DNA from: an uncultured Bacteroidales bacterium
Lineage (GTDB): Bacteria > Bacteroidota > Bacteroidia > Bacteroidales > UBA4417
NCBI GenBank assembly: GCA_903879715.1
Contig: CAIRMR010000024.1
Coordinates: 28,402-92,401, forward strand
Reading direction: 5' to 3'
Length of the DNA: 64,000 nucleotides
Shown here: piece after piece, positions 1 to 9,297 of the stretch
Layout of the letters: the number at the start of each line of letters is the position of its first letter
How positions within the stretch are numbered: the first letter of the stretch is position 1
Program-made: the position numbers and the translations under genes
Notes under the pieces: model-generated
The model's database searches: none
Told to the model about the DNA's origin: nothing
The model's input: only the letters and a program-made list of their open reading frames with translations

Positions 1-74
1 GTGCAGGAGTTAATGTGACTTCGGCCGGAGTTTTGGCGGATATTGTACGAATTGCGGAAGGACTGAAACGTTAA
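1..74 (+). CDS. thrA: C-terminal end of aspartokinase / homoserine dehydrogenase (partial)
   Basis: Reading from base 3, the last 23 codons give AGVNVTSAGVLADIVRIAEG followed by LKR and a TAA stop. This matches the end of the homoserine dehydrogenase domain of bifunctional ThrA (typical pattern GAGxxVTAxGVxADIxRIA). The gene starts outside the window. Its position just before thrB and thrC fits a thrABC operon for threonine synthesis from aspartate. With so little sequence, a monofunctional homoserine dehydrogenase cannot be excluded. Confidence 0.8.
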   Translation, partial: AGVNVTSAGVLADIVRIAEGLKR

Positions 75-123
75 ATGTCGGATGTCGGATGTTGGATGGC
101 GGATGTTGGATATCGGATACTTA
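75..123. repeat. Heptamer-like tandem repeat (GGATGTC type)
   Basis: About six imperfect copies of a 7-base word of the type GGATGTC/GGATGTT/GGATGGC lie in the thrA-thrB gap. The same word in the opposite orientation (CATCCGA three times) occurs near 26080. Confidence 0.75.
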
Positions 124-185
124 CTCTATAGTCCTTATACCCACTCTAACCCTTCCCAAAAATCATTAAAACACTACTTTTTGTT

Positions 186-1139
186 ATGACCAAATACAAA
201 TCAGTAACAGCTTTTGCCCCTGCAAGTGTAGCCAATGTGGGTTGCGGTTTCGATATAATGGGCTTTGCCGTGCAGGGCATTGGAGATATTGTTACCGTCT
301 CTTTGCAACCCGGTTCCGATAATTCAAAAATAACTTTAACCGGTACATACGGTCATCTTACTCCAACCGAAAGAAGTAAAAATACGGCTGGTGTGGCCAT
401 CAATGCTTATCTGCAGGCAATCGGTGAAACTGATATAGGCTTAAGTATAACTCTTCAGAAAAACATGCCATTAGGAAGCGGTATGGGAAGCAGCGCGGCG
501 AGTTCAGCTGCGGCGGTATTTGCGGTTAATCATTTATTAGGCAATCCCCTAAGCACTCATGAATTAATTCCTTTCACCATGGAGGGCGAACGCATTGCCT
601 GCGGATCGGCTCATGCCGATAATGTGGCTCCTGCCTTGCTGGGTGGTTTTGTACTCATACGCAGTTATGATCCACTGGATATCATATCGGTGAAAGGGCC
701 GGATGATTTGTTTGCGGCCGTTGTTCATCCTCATATCGAACTAAATACTTCAGATTCAAGACGGGTATTAAATAAAGAAGTTTCTGTTGCTGATGCAATT
801 ATACAAAGCGCAAATACTGCCGGATTTATGGTTGCGTTGATCAAGAGCGATTATGAATTGATGAAACGTTCAATGTCCGATCTCTTAGCCGAACCCAGGC
901 GAACACAACTTATTCCCGGCTATGACGCGATAAAAAATGCCGCTATGGAAGCAGGTGCAATTGGTTGCGGAATTGCAGGTTCGGGGCCTTCGATATTTGC
1001 ACTCTGTAAAGGAGAAACTACAGCAAAGCAGGTTGCAAAAATCATCCGGGATGGTTTCACAAACATTGGGCTTATCAACGAAGGCTATGTTTCACAATTA
1101 AATGCACCGGGAACTGTAATAATTGATTCGGTAGAATAG
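186..1139 (+). CDS. thrB: Homoserine kinase
   Basis: Phosphorylates L-homoserine with ATP to O-phosphohomoserine, the substrate of threonine synthase; cytosolic. The 317-residue protein has the GHMP-kinase layout: the N-terminal motif APASVANVGCGFD (residues 11-23), the glycine/serine-rich ATP loop MPLGSGMGSSAASSAA (94-109), and the C-terminal GCGIAGSGPSIFAL motif near 258-271. Length is normal for the family. It sits 111 bases after thrA and 161 bases before thrC, so a thrABC operon is likely, although both gaps are longer than usual for a tight operon and the first holds tandem repeats. Confidence 0.96.
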   Translation: MTKYKSVTAFAPASVANVGCGFDIMGFAVQGIGDIVTVSLQPGSDNSKITLTGTYGHLTPTERSKNTAGVAINAYLQAIGETDIGLSITLQKNMPLGSGMGSSAASSAAAVFAVNHLLGNPLSTHELIPFTMEGERIACGSAHADNVAPALLGGFVLIRSYDPLDIISVKGPDDLFAAVVHPHIELNTSDSRRVLNKEVSVADAIIQSANTAGFMVALIKSDYELMKRSMSDLLAEPRRTQLIPGYDAIKNAAMEAGAIGCGIAGSGPSIFALCKGETTAKQVAKIIRDGFTNIGLINEGYVSQLNAPGTVIIDSVE

Positions 1140-1300
1140 AAAATGGTATTCGGAATCAGGATTTAGGTTTTAGCGGAAAGCCAATACGCATTCCTCTTCT
1201 ATAATGACGATCCAATTACTCTAAGTAGTTTAGACACTTTAGACATTTCAGGCACATAAATTCAGAAGCATAAATCTCTTAACACGGTTTACATCACAAT

Positions 1301-2599
1301 ATGAATTACTACGACATAAAAAATCCAAACCAAAAAGTTTCGCTGAAGGAAGCAGTGCTTAAAAGTATTTCGGCTGAATCAGGTTTGTATATGCCTGACT
1401 ATATTCCGGCTTTACCTGGTTCGTTTTTTGCCAATCTTTCAAATCTGAACCTGCAGGAAATTGCCTTTGAAGTTTCAAATGCCATGTTAGGCGAGGATAT
1501 TCCGAAAGAAGCATTAAAACAAATTGTAAACGAGGCCATTTCCTTTCCAATTCCATTAAACAGACTGGATGAAAACCTGTTCGTGCTCGAATTGTTTCAT
1601 GGACCAACTCTTGCTTTTAAAGATGTTGGGGCTAGGTTTATGGCCGGGCTGTTCCAGTATTTTTTGCGAAACGAAAACCGTGAAGTTGTAATTCTGGTAG
1701 CCACTTCGGGGGATACAGGCAGTGCTGTTGCCAACGCTTTTTATAATAGTAAAGGAGTTAAAGTAGTAATTCTTTATCCTTCGGGCAAAGTAAGCGAATT
1801 GCAGGAGAAGCAACTCACTACCATGGGTGGCAATATTACAGCTCTGGAAGTGGAAGGTAATTTTGATGATTGCCAGCGGATGGTGAAACAGGCTTTTGCC
1901 GATGCGGAACTTAATCAGAAGTTGAACCTTACTTCTGCCAATTCTATCAATTTTGCTCGCTTATTCCCACAATCTTTCTTTTATTTCAATGCAATAGCGC
2001 AACTGGGTAAGGTTGATAAGCCTGTAGTGATAAGCGTTCCCAGCGGGAATTTTGGCAATCTTACATCCGGTCTTATAGCTAAGAAAATGGGCTTGCCGGT
2101 TCACCGGTTTATCGCTGCCACCAATCGCAACCATGTTGTTCCCGATTATTTAAAAAGCGGTGAATACCAGCCACAGCAAACGCATCATACTATTACCAAT
2201 GCTATGGATGTTGGCAATCCAAGCAATTTTCCAAGGATGCAGGAAATTTATCAGAAACAACAACTTGCTATGGCAGCCGATATTAAAGGATATTGGTACA
2301 CTGACGACCAAACAAGGTCAGCGATGGTTGATTTGCAAACCACATATTCCTATCAATCCGATCCTCATGGGGCTGTGGCGTATGCAGGACTTAAAGAATC
2401 TGGATTACTGAATGACAGTATTGGTATTTTCCTGGAAACAGCGCATCCGGCTAAATTTCCGGAAGAAGTGGAAAAGTCAACTGCTGTTGAAGTGCAAATA
2501 CCTGATACTTTAAAAGAAATAATGAAGTTGGAAAAGAATGCAATCAAAATTCCAAATGAGTACAACTTCCTGCTTCAATATTTGAATAAAATGGTCTAA
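1301..2599 (+). CDS. thrC: Threonine synthase
   Basis: PLP enzyme converting O-phosphohomoserine to threonine and phosphate, the last step of the pathway begun by thrA and thrB. The 432-residue protein contains the PLP lysine in GPTLAFKDVGARF (K107) and the phosphate-binding ATSGDTGSAVANAF loop (about 134-147), typical of fold-type II enzymes. The length matches bacterial ThrC. Its stop overlaps by four bases the stop of the convergent minus-strand gene downstream, so no separate terminator is visible between the two. Confidence 0.96.
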   Translation: MNYYDIKNPNQKVSLKEAVLKSISAESGLYMPDYIPALPGSFFANLSNLNLQEIAFEVSNAMLGEDIPKEALKQIVNEAISFPIPLNRLDENLFVLELFHGPTLAFKDVGARFMAGLFQYFLRNENREVVILVATSGDTGSAVANAFYNSKGVKVVILYPSGKVSELQEKQLTTMGGNITALEVEGNFDDCQRMVKQAFADAELNQKLNLTSANSINFARLFPQSFFYFNAIAQLGKVDKPVVISVPSGNFGNLTSGLIAKKMGLPVHRFIAATNRNHVVPDYLKSGEYQPQQTHHTITNAMDVGNPSNFPRMQEIYQKQQLAMAADIKGYWYTDDQTRSAMVDLQTTYSYQSDPHGAVAYAGLKESGLLNDSIGIFLETAHPAKFPEEVEKSTAVEVQIPDTLKEIMKLEKNAIKIPNEYNFLLQYLNKMV

Positions 2600-3018
2600 A
2601 GCAGCAGGCTTTGAATCCGTGCAATTTTCGATTCCCGTACAAATGAATAAGTTAAGTCTCTTTCATTGAGGTGATTATAAATTTCAAGGCATTTGCTATA
2701 TAAATTGATGCTTTCATCACTTTTCAGATTATCATTACAAGTTTCGTCTGCTACCTGCAAAAGTATATCAGCCAGTAGTTCCAGGTTAGTATGGTTTAAT
2801 TTCTTGTCCTTCTGAAGCGTAATTATAAAGTCCCCGTTTGGGATTGAAGCTATTTCATTCAGATCAAGATCGAGTTCAGTCTTTAATGATCGACTTGTCA
2901 TTTCAATGGCTTCAGGCACTTTCCCTTGTTTGCTAAGTCCAAACAGTTTCGAAAAGATCTGAGCAAGGGACTGTCCAAGCTGCTCAATCTGATCCATTAA
3001 ATAATCACGCTTTTCCAT
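2596..3018 (-). CDS. Uncharacterised helical protein (140 aa)
   Basis: I do not recognise a function. The product starts MEKRDYLMDQIEQLGQSLAQ, is predicted largely alpha-helical and has no signal peptide or membrane segment. The opening pattern (xDYLMxxIEQLGxxLAxI) resembles small cytosolic proteins of the DUF6483 type, but that is a weak resemblance from memory. It ends in a four-base convergent overlap with thrC. ATG at 3018 is the only start that keeps the amphipathic N-terminal helix. Confidence 0.7.
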   Translation of the reverse strand: MEKRDYLMDQIEQLGQSLAQIFSKLFGLSKQGKVPEAIEMTSRSLKTELDLDLNEIASIPNGDFIITLQKDKKLNHTNLELLADILLQVADETCNDNLKSDESINLYSKCLEIYNHLNERDLTYSFVRESKIARIQSLLL

Positions 3019-3164
3019 TTAATGTCTTACTTTGATGTGCGTTTTTCAAAAAAAACTTGATCGGACTAATTTTTGGAAATGAATAGCCCCGCTTATTGAG
3101 CAGGGTAAGTTTAGTGGAATTGTTTGAAAAATAAGTATAGGAAAGAAAAAAATATGTTCAGACT

Positions 3165-3902
3165 TTATTTAGATGTTTCGGGCTTTGCGTTTTTAGTTGA
3201 GCCAGTTGTATCCGCAATTTTATAAAGATTGATTGTGAATTTCTGGTCTTTTACTGCTTCTATTATTTTCTTTTCCAGCAGAAGATTTATATAATCTTCT
3301 TTAAGTTTTGCATTCTCGTTTTGCGTGTTTGAGTTTAACATTTTATATGTAAATGCCCCGCCTAAACCTATGGAAATTGCCAGAGCAGCAATTGCAAGAG
3401 TTCGGGTGAAGAGATCGCGCCCTGGACGCTGCAATTGTTTTGTAGTGACAGCTGAATCTGCAAAATTAGCTATTTCCTTATCGTTAGCCTGAACGCTGAT
3501 ATTTACAGGAATATGTCTTTCGAGTATTTCTTCAAAATAGTCGACAATAGTATCTTTTACAAGGTAATCCAAGGCTTGTCTGGTAGGCGCAAAATTGATG
3601 TTATCAGTAATTACAAGCAAGGTGAATACAATCCGCAGCGAACCTTCTTTTTCCCTGTAGTTTATAAAGTAAATCTGGGTACTATCTCCTTTAATAATAC
3701 TTCTTTCAATGTTTGAACGCAGGAAATCCTGTATGGGATTACTTGCTTCGTGCCTGATCCGGCCATTGTTTGCGCTGAATTTTGTTAACTCACTCCTCAA
3801 CAGATCGCGCAACTCCGTAAATGAAGTTTCCTTATCCCTGATACGGATGGAATATTCAATTTCACGGATTGTTAATGCTTTATTACTATTGGCCCTAAGC
3901 AT
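3165..3902 (-). CDS. Uncharacterised protein with one membrane segment
   Basis: Function not recognised. About 245 residues from the ATG at 3902; the frame stays open to a TTG at 3965, but those 21 extra residues add nothing recognisable. A soluble, mixed alpha/beta region (about 1-160) is followed by one hydrophobic segment (TLAIAALAISIGLGGAFTYK, about 168-187) and a charged C-terminal tail, which may be helical. This suggests a single-pass inner-membrane protein with its larger domain in the cytoplasm. It is preceded by a 239-base gap from the divergent helicase gene. Confidence 0.6.
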   Translation of the reverse strand: MLRANSNKALTIREIEYSIRIRDKETSFTELRDLLRSELTKFSANNGRIRHEASNPIQDFLRSNIERSIIKGDSTQIYFINYREKEGSLRIVFTLLVITDNINFAPTRQALDYLVKDTIVDYFEEILERHIPVNISVQANDKEIANFADSAVTTKQLQRPGRDLFTRTLAIAALAISIGLGGAFTYKMLNSNTQNENAKLKEDYINLLLEKKIIEAVKDQKFTINLYKIADTTGSTKNAKPETSK

Positions 3903-4113
3903 TTGTCTGTTATTGATATGTTTGGCAATTGGTATGAGTGTTTGAATTAATTGACAATATGGCAAAAAGTAATATTTTGCAGTTATAGATTTGACTTGAA
4001 AATAATTTTTTGGTTAACAGAATAGTTGAATAAACAGAAGTGCATACAGGCTGTAGTGTTAATCCAAATGCCTGGACAGCTTAATAAAATCCTGATAACT
4101 CACTTTCCCTCCG

Positions 4114-4121
4114 TATCTTTG
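4114..4121 (+). promoter_or_regulatory. Candidate Bacteroidota -7 promoter box (TATCTTTG)
   Basis: TATCTTTG fits the TAnnTTTG -7 consensus and lies 20 bases before the start codon of the helicase gene. No clear TTTG -33 box is seen 19 bases upstream, so this is a candidate only. Confidence 0.4.
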
Positions 4122-4141
4122 CAGCTTTTTAAGCCTGGATT

Positions 4142-5377
4142 ATGAAATTTGAACAGTACAATCTTGCCCCTGAAATAAAACGAAGTATAGAGGAATCCGG
4201 CTTCCGCCGCCCGACCGATATTCAATACAAGAGCATTGGCCCGATCATGCATGGCGACGATGTGCTTGCCATTGCGCAAACAGGAACCGGTAAAACGGCT
4301 GCCTTTGCCATCCCGGTTATCAATATGCTTCACGAAAACAAATTTTCGAGTCGAAGCACAGGCATTAAATGTATTGTAATGGTTCCTACCCGCGAACTGG
4401 CTTTACAGATTACAGAAGTATTCCAGGCTATTTCGCAACACACACGGGTGAAAGTTTTCTGCCTGATGGGTGGGGTTGAACAAGAGCCGCAGATTGAACG
4501 TCTGGAGCAAGGTGTTGATATTATTGTATCTACACCTGGCCGAATGTTCGACCTTGTAAGTCAGGGACATCTTAACCTGGATCAAATTGAAATCCTCATC
4601 CTCGACGAAGCCGACCATATGCTTGACCTTGGATTTATAAATGATATTCAACATCTTGTAAAGAAGCTTCCGCGAAAAAGGCAAACGCTTTTCTTCTCGG
4701 CAACTATAAATCCGTATATTAAAAAAGTTGCTTATTCGCTTGTCACCAACCCTATTCGTATCCAGATTTCGCCTAAAGATCCGGTTGCCCGTAACATCGA
4801 CCATTGTGTTGCTTTTATCGAAATGGACGACAAACGGTTTTTTCTTGAGCGCCTGGTGAACGAAAATCCGGAGAGTAAAATTGTGGTATTTGTCCGCACA
4901 AAAGTTCGTGCCGAACGGGTAAGCCTTGCCATGGAGAAACTCAACATCAAATGCGAAACCATTCATGGTGATAAAGAACAGACCGACAGGCTACTTGTAA
5001 TGAAGAGATTTAAATCCGGCGAGTTTAAAATATTGATTGCTACTGATGTAAGTGCCCGCGGTATCGATATTCCGAATGTGGATTTTGTTGTAAATTATGA
5101 TCTTCCCGAAAAACCCGAAAACTATGTACACCGCGTTGGCCGTACCGGCAGGGCTGATAAAAAAGGAATTGCCATTTCATTCTGCAGTATGGATGAAAAA
5201 CCGCTGCTCGAGGAAATTGAAGAATATATCGGGAAACCTGTAGAGGTAATGGAAATCAAAAACCAGGATTATAATGAAACGCTTGCTTTTACCGCTGAAA
5301 CCAAATCGGACTGGAAAACTTTGCTGCGTGATGCCGAAGAGGAGGAGAAGAACAGGAAAAAGAGGAAGAAGAAATAG
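4142..5377 (+). CDS. DEAD-box RNA helicase
   Basis: ATP-dependent RNA helicase of the RhlE/DeaD/CsdA group, likely acting in ribosome assembly or mRNA turnover. The 411 residues carry motif I AQTGTGKT (45-52), motif Ia PTRELALQ, DEAD at 155-158, SAT at 186-188, and HRVGRTGR (motif VI). The C-terminus is a short run of acidic and then very basic residues (EEEEKNRKKRKKK) rather than a long domain, so this is a core helicase with an RNA-binding tail. The motifs are intact, so activity is expected. A second, separate DEAD-box gene lies at 16416. Confidence 0.93.
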   Translation: MKFEQYNLAPEIKRSIEESGFRRPTDIQYKSIGPIMHGDDVLAIAQTGTGKTAAFAIPVINMLHENKFSSRSTGIKCIVMVPTRELALQITEVFQAISQHTRVKVFCLMGGVEQEPQIERLEQGVDIIVSTPGRMFDLVSQGHLNLDQIEILILDEADHMLDLGFINDIQHLVKKLPRKRQTLFFSATINPYIKKVAYSLVTNPIRIQISPKDPVARNIDHCVAFIEMDDKRFFLERLVNENPESKIVVFVRTKVRAERVSLAMEKLNIKCETIHGDKEQTDRLLVMKRFKSGEFKILIATDVSARGIDIPNVDFVVNYDLPEKPENYVHRVGRTGRADKKGIAISFCSMDEKPLLEEIEEYIGKPVEVMEIKNQDYNETLAFTAETKSDWKTLLRDAEEEEKNRKKRKKK

Positions 5378-5480
5378 AGTGGGCGAGGGGCGATTGGGCG
5401 AGGGGCGATTGGGCGAGTGGCGACAAGGAGAAGGGCGATTGGTAGAGTGGTGACAAGGAGAAGGGCGACAAGGAGAAACT
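5378..5480. repeat. G-rich heptamer-like tandem repeats
   Basis: Starting right after the helicase stop, the words GGGCGAG, GGGCGAT, TGGGCGAG and ACAAGGAGAAGGGCG recur about ten times in about 100 bases. All G-runs are on the plus strand. The rest of the gap to 5723 holds no gene that I can support. Confidence 0.8.
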
Positions 5481-5723
5481 TATTCCTTAGTTGTTTGCTT
5501 GATTAACCATTAACGATTTTCGATTAACTATTTTTTATTCAATATCCCTGAAACCCTCATTGTGAACAAGCTTTTAACCTGCCTGATTGATTGCGAAAAA
5601 AATAAGGTGTTGTATCCTTCGGGCATTCGAGAAACACTTAGTCAGCGGCAAGCCTAAAATACAAAACAATAAAACGATTGACAGACAACATTTTGGAATT
5701 TTAAATATAAAATTCAGTAGAAA

Positions 5724-6104
5724 ATGAAGGCTTTTGCGATTTTCCCTTCAATATGCTTTTTCATATTAGCTTTAGCAATATTTAAAGCATTTAACTTCCC
5801 GACTAGAAAAATTTACAGACAACTTTTAGCAACTGTTCTGACTCTTGTGTTTTCTATTACAATGTTTATTTATTCCATTGAAATGTTTACATTTCTTTAT
5901 TTTGGCGGTTTTATATCGGTAATAATAGTAATTCTTTCCATGACCTATCTTTTAGAAAGCAAGATTCCAAAGAAACGAACTAAAAGATATTGGATTCTAC
6001 TATCTATACTGTTTCTGACAATAACTATAATTACAACTTTGGCATTTATACTGGCATTCTTATACTCAATGTTAAATAACCCAACGGACTCAGGATTGAG
6101 ATAA
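5724..6104 (+). CDS. Small integral membrane protein
   Basis: Unrecognised 126-residue protein, almost entirely hydrophobic. It has about four predicted membrane helices (near 1-22, 32-50, 52-72 and 88-115), separated by short basic loops (PTRKIYRQ, KIPKKRTKRY). It is clearly more AT-rich than its neighbours and sits alone between a repeat-filled gap and ung. Single-gene transfer is possible, but AT-richness is also expected for a membrane protein. Confidence 0.6.
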   Translation: MKAFAIFPSICFFILALAIFKAFNFPTRKIYRQLLATVLTLVFSITMFIYSIEMFTFLYFGGFISVIIVILSMTYLLESKIPKKRTKRYWILLSILFLTITIITTLAFILAFLYSMLNNPTDSGLR

Positions 6105-6267
6105 TTCCAATGACTAATTTAAACCCAATCTCCAGGATTATTACAAATGGCAGCCATTCACAAATAACAGCCGTTTTGTTCAGTCAATTCCTTTTTATTT
6201 TTACATCCCATTGTATGCTTCATAACCTGATTTTAATTAATTTCATCCCATAATTTGTATTACATAA

Positions 6268-6948
6268 ATGGAAAAGACTGAACCGAAAATTGAAGCAGAA
6301 TGGCTAACTATATTACGGCCGGAATTTGAGAAGCCCTATTTTACCGAACTAAAATCATTTTTAATTGAAGAGAAGAAGCTTTACCGCATTTATCCTCCCG
6401 GCAACCGGATATTTGCTGCTTTCGACTATACTCCATTCAGTAAAGTGAAAGTTGTAGTACTGGGCCAGGATCCATATCACAGTGACGGACAGGCACATGG
6501 ACTTTGCTTCTCGGTTCCTGATGGAATTTCATTGCCGCCTTCACTCATTAATATTTATAAAGAACTCAATACTGATCTGAATGTTCCGGTTCCCAAATCG
6601 GGAAACCTGGAAAAATGGGCTAAGCAAGGAGTTCTGTTATTGAACGCAACACTTACTGTCCGGGCCAACCAGGCTGGATCGCATCAAAGGCATGGCTGGG
6701 AAAATTTTACGGATGAAGTAATTCGTCAACTTTCGGCCAGGCATACCGGATTGGTTTTTATACTTTGGGGAAGTTATGCCCAGGCCAAAGAAGCATTGAT
6801 TGATACATCAAAACATTTCGTTCTGAAAGCGGTGCATCCTTCGCCCTTATCTGTTTACCGTGGTTTTTTCGGATGCCGGCACTTCTCTAAAACCAATGAA
6901 TTGCTGGTGCAGGCAGGCAAAGAACCGGTTGATTGGAGTCTTTTGTGA
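6268..6948 (+). CDS. ung: Uracil-DNA glycosylase
   Basis: Family 1 uracil-DNA glycosylase, which removes uracil from DNA and starts base-excision repair. The 226 residues show the water-activating loop VLGQDPYH (D68 catalytic) and the DNA-intercalation loop HPSPLS (H190). The length is standard for bacterial Ung. It is monocistronic, with repeat-filled DNA on its 3' side. Confidence 0.97.
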   Translation: MEKTEPKIEAEWLTILRPEFEKPYFTELKSFLIEEKKLYRIYPPGNRIFAAFDYTPFSKVKVVVLGQDPYHSDGQAHGLCFSVPDGISLPPSLINIYKELNTDLNVPVPKSGNLEKWAKQGVLLLNATLTVRANQAGSHQRHGWENFTDEVIRQLSARHTGLVFILWGSYAQAKEALIDTSKHFVLKAVHPSPLSVYRGFFGCRHFSKTNELLVQAGKEPVDWSLL

Positions 6949-6954
6949 AAAAGG

Positions 6955-7120
6955 ATTTAGGATTTGGGGGTTAGGATTTAGGGTTGTGGATGAAGAATTT
7001 GTAAATTTGTGAATTGTGATATTAGATTTGTGATTTTAGATTTGTGATTTTAGATTTGTGATTTTAGATTTGTGATTTTGAACCCCTAACCCCTAACCCC
7101 CAACCCCTAACCACTAATCC
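6955..7120. repeat. Tandem repeat block between ung and the radical SAM gene
   Basis: Three repeat types follow one another: GGATTTAGGATTTGGGGGTTAG-like words, a 14-base unit (TTGTGATTTTAGAT) about four times at 7014-7080, then a 7-base CCCCTAA/CCCCCAA unit about five times at 7082-7118. They end only a few bases before the next start codon. Confidence 0.85.
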
Positions 7121-7125
7121 CTCAA

Positions 7126-8133
7126 ATGAACAACGAAGCCCAATGCTATCTTCCGCTTAGCGACAAAACCGTACAATGTACGCTCTGCCCGCATAATTGT
7201 ATTCTCAAAGAAGGAAAATCCGGAATTTGCAGGGTACGCGTCAATCAGCGCGGAAAGTTGGTGACCGAAGTTAATGGCTTTGTTTCTGCAATAAATTTCG
7301 ATCCGATCGAAAAGAAACCCTTGTTTCATTTTTACCCCGGATCAACCATTTTGTCTATCGGGACTTACGGTTGCAACCTGAGGTGTTTTTTTTGCCAGAA
7401 TTGCACCATTTCGCAAACCGCCGCCAGGCCTGAATTGCCTCATTCATTTTATTCACCTGAACAAATTATTCAGATTGCGCTTAACAGACCGGATAATATC
7501 GGTATTGCTTTTACGTATAACGAACCAATAGTCTGGTATGAATATATGTACGATATTGCCCGCCTGGCGAAAAAAGCTGGACTTAAAACTGTAATGGTTA
7601 CAAATGGCTATATAAACAAAAAACCACTTGATAAACTGCTTGAGTTTATGGACGCTTTCAGCGTTGACCTGAAAGCATTTAGTGAAGAATTTTACACCAA
7701 AGTGACATCCTCAAAACTTGAACCGGTAAAAGAAACGCTTAAACGGATCAGCCTTGCAGGCAAACATCTCGAAGTTGTAAACCTGGTAATTCCTGAACTG
7801 AATGATGACGAGGTATCCTTTGCTGCTATGGCAAAGTGGATTTCAAGTGAACTTGGGAGGGATACTGTTTTTCATATTTTACGGTATTATCCCAATTATA
7901 AACTAAGCACTGAGGCAACTCCTATTTCATTAATCTGCAGGCTTAAAAGCCTGGCTGAGAAAGAATTAAATTATGTGTATTCCGGAAATATCAATTCCGA
8001 AAGCAATGATACACTTTGTTCGCATTGCGGTAATATTCTGATCTCCAGGCATTCGTATGTTGTTTCACTTACAGGTATTGATACTGAAGGCAAGTGTAAC
8101 AAATGCGGGAATTATTTTCTTAAAAAAACATAA
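7126..8133 (+). CDS. amrS: AmmeMemoRadiSam-type radical SAM protein
   Basis: Member of the AmmeMemoRadiSam radical SAM family (COG1180). The 335 residues begin with a cysteine-rich segment (CTLCPHNC, 18-25). The radical SAM cluster motif follows as C83-x3-C87-x2-C90 in GCNLRCFFCQNC. Two CxxC pairs form a C-terminal zinc-ribbon-like end (CSHCGN, CNKCGN). In many genomes it is found with Memo-like and AMMECR1-like genes; neither is visible here. The substrate is not established. The ATG follows directly on the CCCCTAA repeat block. Confidence 0.85.
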   Translation: MNNEAQCYLPLSDKTVQCTLCPHNCILKEGKSGICRVRVNQRGKLVTEVNGFVSAINFDPIEKKPLFHFYPGSTILSIGTYGCNLRCFFCQNCTISQTAARPELPHSFYSPEQIIQIALNRPDNIGIAFTYNEPIVWYEYMYDIARLAKKAGLKTVMVTNGYINKKPLDKLLEFMDAFSVDLKAFSEEFYTKVTSSKLEPVKETLKRISLAGKHLEVVNLVIPELNDDEVSFAAMAKWISSELGRDTVFHILRYYPNYKLSTEATPISLICRLKSLAEKELNYVYSGNINSESNDTLCSHCGNILISRHSYVVSLTGIDTEGKCNKCGNYFLKKT

Positions 8134-8162
8134 TTTTGCTTTCATATTAAAATAGATTAGTC

Positions 8163-8170
8163 TACTTTTG
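8163..8170 (+). promoter_or_regulatory. Candidate -7 box (TACTTTTG) for the M23 peptidase gene
   Basis: TACTTTTG matches TAnnTTTG and lies 59 bases before the start codon. A TTTG at 8135-8138 is the nearest -33 candidate, but its spacing (24 bases) is longer than the usual 19. Confidence 0.4.
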
Positions 8171-8229
8171 AAATCTCAGTAGCAAATAATTTTCATAAAT
8201 CAGATCTTTATCTGTATTAAATAATTTTC

Positions 8230-9204
8230 ATGGGTTTACAAAAAACAGCAATTTCTTTATTTATTTCATTGGTATTCAGTGTAAGCGGAAGCATGGCTTT
8301 TGCCCAGCAACTCATTAGTGAACCTGCAGGAGGGATGGATGAAAATGAACTGGAAGCATCAGAAATCATGCTGCCAGCTTCAAATTCAGTAATTCCTTCT
8401 ATCCTTGATATTCCATCCGTAAATAAATATTATACAAGCTGGGATACTTTATGTGTTCGTCGTTACTCCGAAAATATACCTGTCACAAGCGATTCAATAG
8501 CACTGCCTCTTTTTAATGATTATTCTACTGGTTTTGTTATGCCTGTTGAAGGCACTTTTTTATCTCCTTTCGGTTACCGTGGCCGTCGCGTACATGCGGG
8601 AGTTGACATTAAACTGGAACAGGGTGTGCCCGTAAGTGTTGCATTTGATGGTGTGGTGCGTATGGCACGCAGATATTCAGGATATGGAAATTGTGTGGTG
8701 GTAAGGCATTACAATGGACTCGAAACACTTTACGGACATCTTTCGAAAATAAAAGTAAAAGTAAACCAGCAGGTTAGCGCAGGGGATATTATCGGACTGG
8801 GTGGGCATACCGGACGTGCAACATGCAATCATCTTCATTTCGAAACACGATTCCAGGGGAAGGCTTTCAATCCAAAACAACTGATAAATTTTGATGCCTA
8901 CAGCCTGCTTGCTGATACGTTCACAGTTACAAAGTCAACTTATGGTCTTTCACGGGATTACCTCCCATCTATTGCTGCCAATGATGACCTGGTAAGAGAT
9001 AAAGGTACCGTTGATTCTAAAAGCGATTCAAAAATAAAATCAGGAAAATCATCAAAATCAAAAAAATATCATACCATCAAAAGTGGTGACACGCTTAGTG
9101 CTTTATCAAGGAAATATGGAACATCTGTAAAACAAATATGTTCTATCAACGGAATCAAACCAACCAAGACACTTCAACTCGGGACCAAAATAAGAGTTAA
9201 ATAG
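8230..9204 (+). CDS. M23-family cell-wall peptidase with LysM domain
   Basis: Secreted peptidoglycan endopeptidase or regulator of the LytM/M23 family. An N-terminal signal peptide (about 1-26, ending SMAFAQ) is followed by an M23 domain at about 100-220. The zinc ligands H122 and D126 lie in RRVHAGVDIK, and the H201/H203 pair in HLHFE, so the active site appears complete. A lysine/serine-rich linker (about 245-278) leads to one LysM domain (about 280-324, starting HTIKSGDTLSALSRKYG) for glycan binding. The substrate bond is inferred only from the family. A strong terminator follows the gene. Confidence 0.92.
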   Translation: MGLQKTAISLFISLVFSVSGSMAFAQQLISEPAGGMDENELEASEIMLPASNSVIPSILDIPSVNKYYTSWDTLCVRRYSENIPVTSDSIALPLFNDYSTGFVMPVEGTFLSPFGYRGRRVHAGVDIKLEQGVPVSVAFDGVVRMARRYSGYGNCVVVRHYNGLETLYGHLSKIKVKVNQQVSAGDIIGLGGHTGRATCNHLHFETRFQGKAFNPKQLINFDAYSLLADTFTVTKSTYGLSRDYLPSIAANDDLVRDKGTVDSKSDSKIKSGKSSKSKKYHTIKSGDTLSALSRKYGTSVKQICSINGIKPTKTLQLGTKIRVK

Positions 9205-9235
9205 TAATACAAATTGCTGCCATAATGTATTTCGG

Positions 9236-9262
9236 GGCCGGGAATTTCCGGCCTTATTTTTT
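9236..9262 (+). terminator. Rho-independent terminator after the M23 peptidase gene
   Basis: A perfect six-pair GGCCGG/CCGGCC stem with a six-base loop is followed by TTATTTTTTTT. Confidence 0.85.
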
Positions 9263-9297
9263 TTGTAATTTTATCGCAACCATAACCCGGATAAATT

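Noticed and set aside
3165..3965. Extended TTG start for the 245-residue membrane-anchored protein
   Set aside because: The 21 extra residues contain no signal peptide or motif; ATG 3902 is preferred.
4403..4966. 187-codon antisense ORF over the first DEAD-box helicase
   Set aside because: Lies inside a strongly conserved gene on the other strand and has no recognisable domain.
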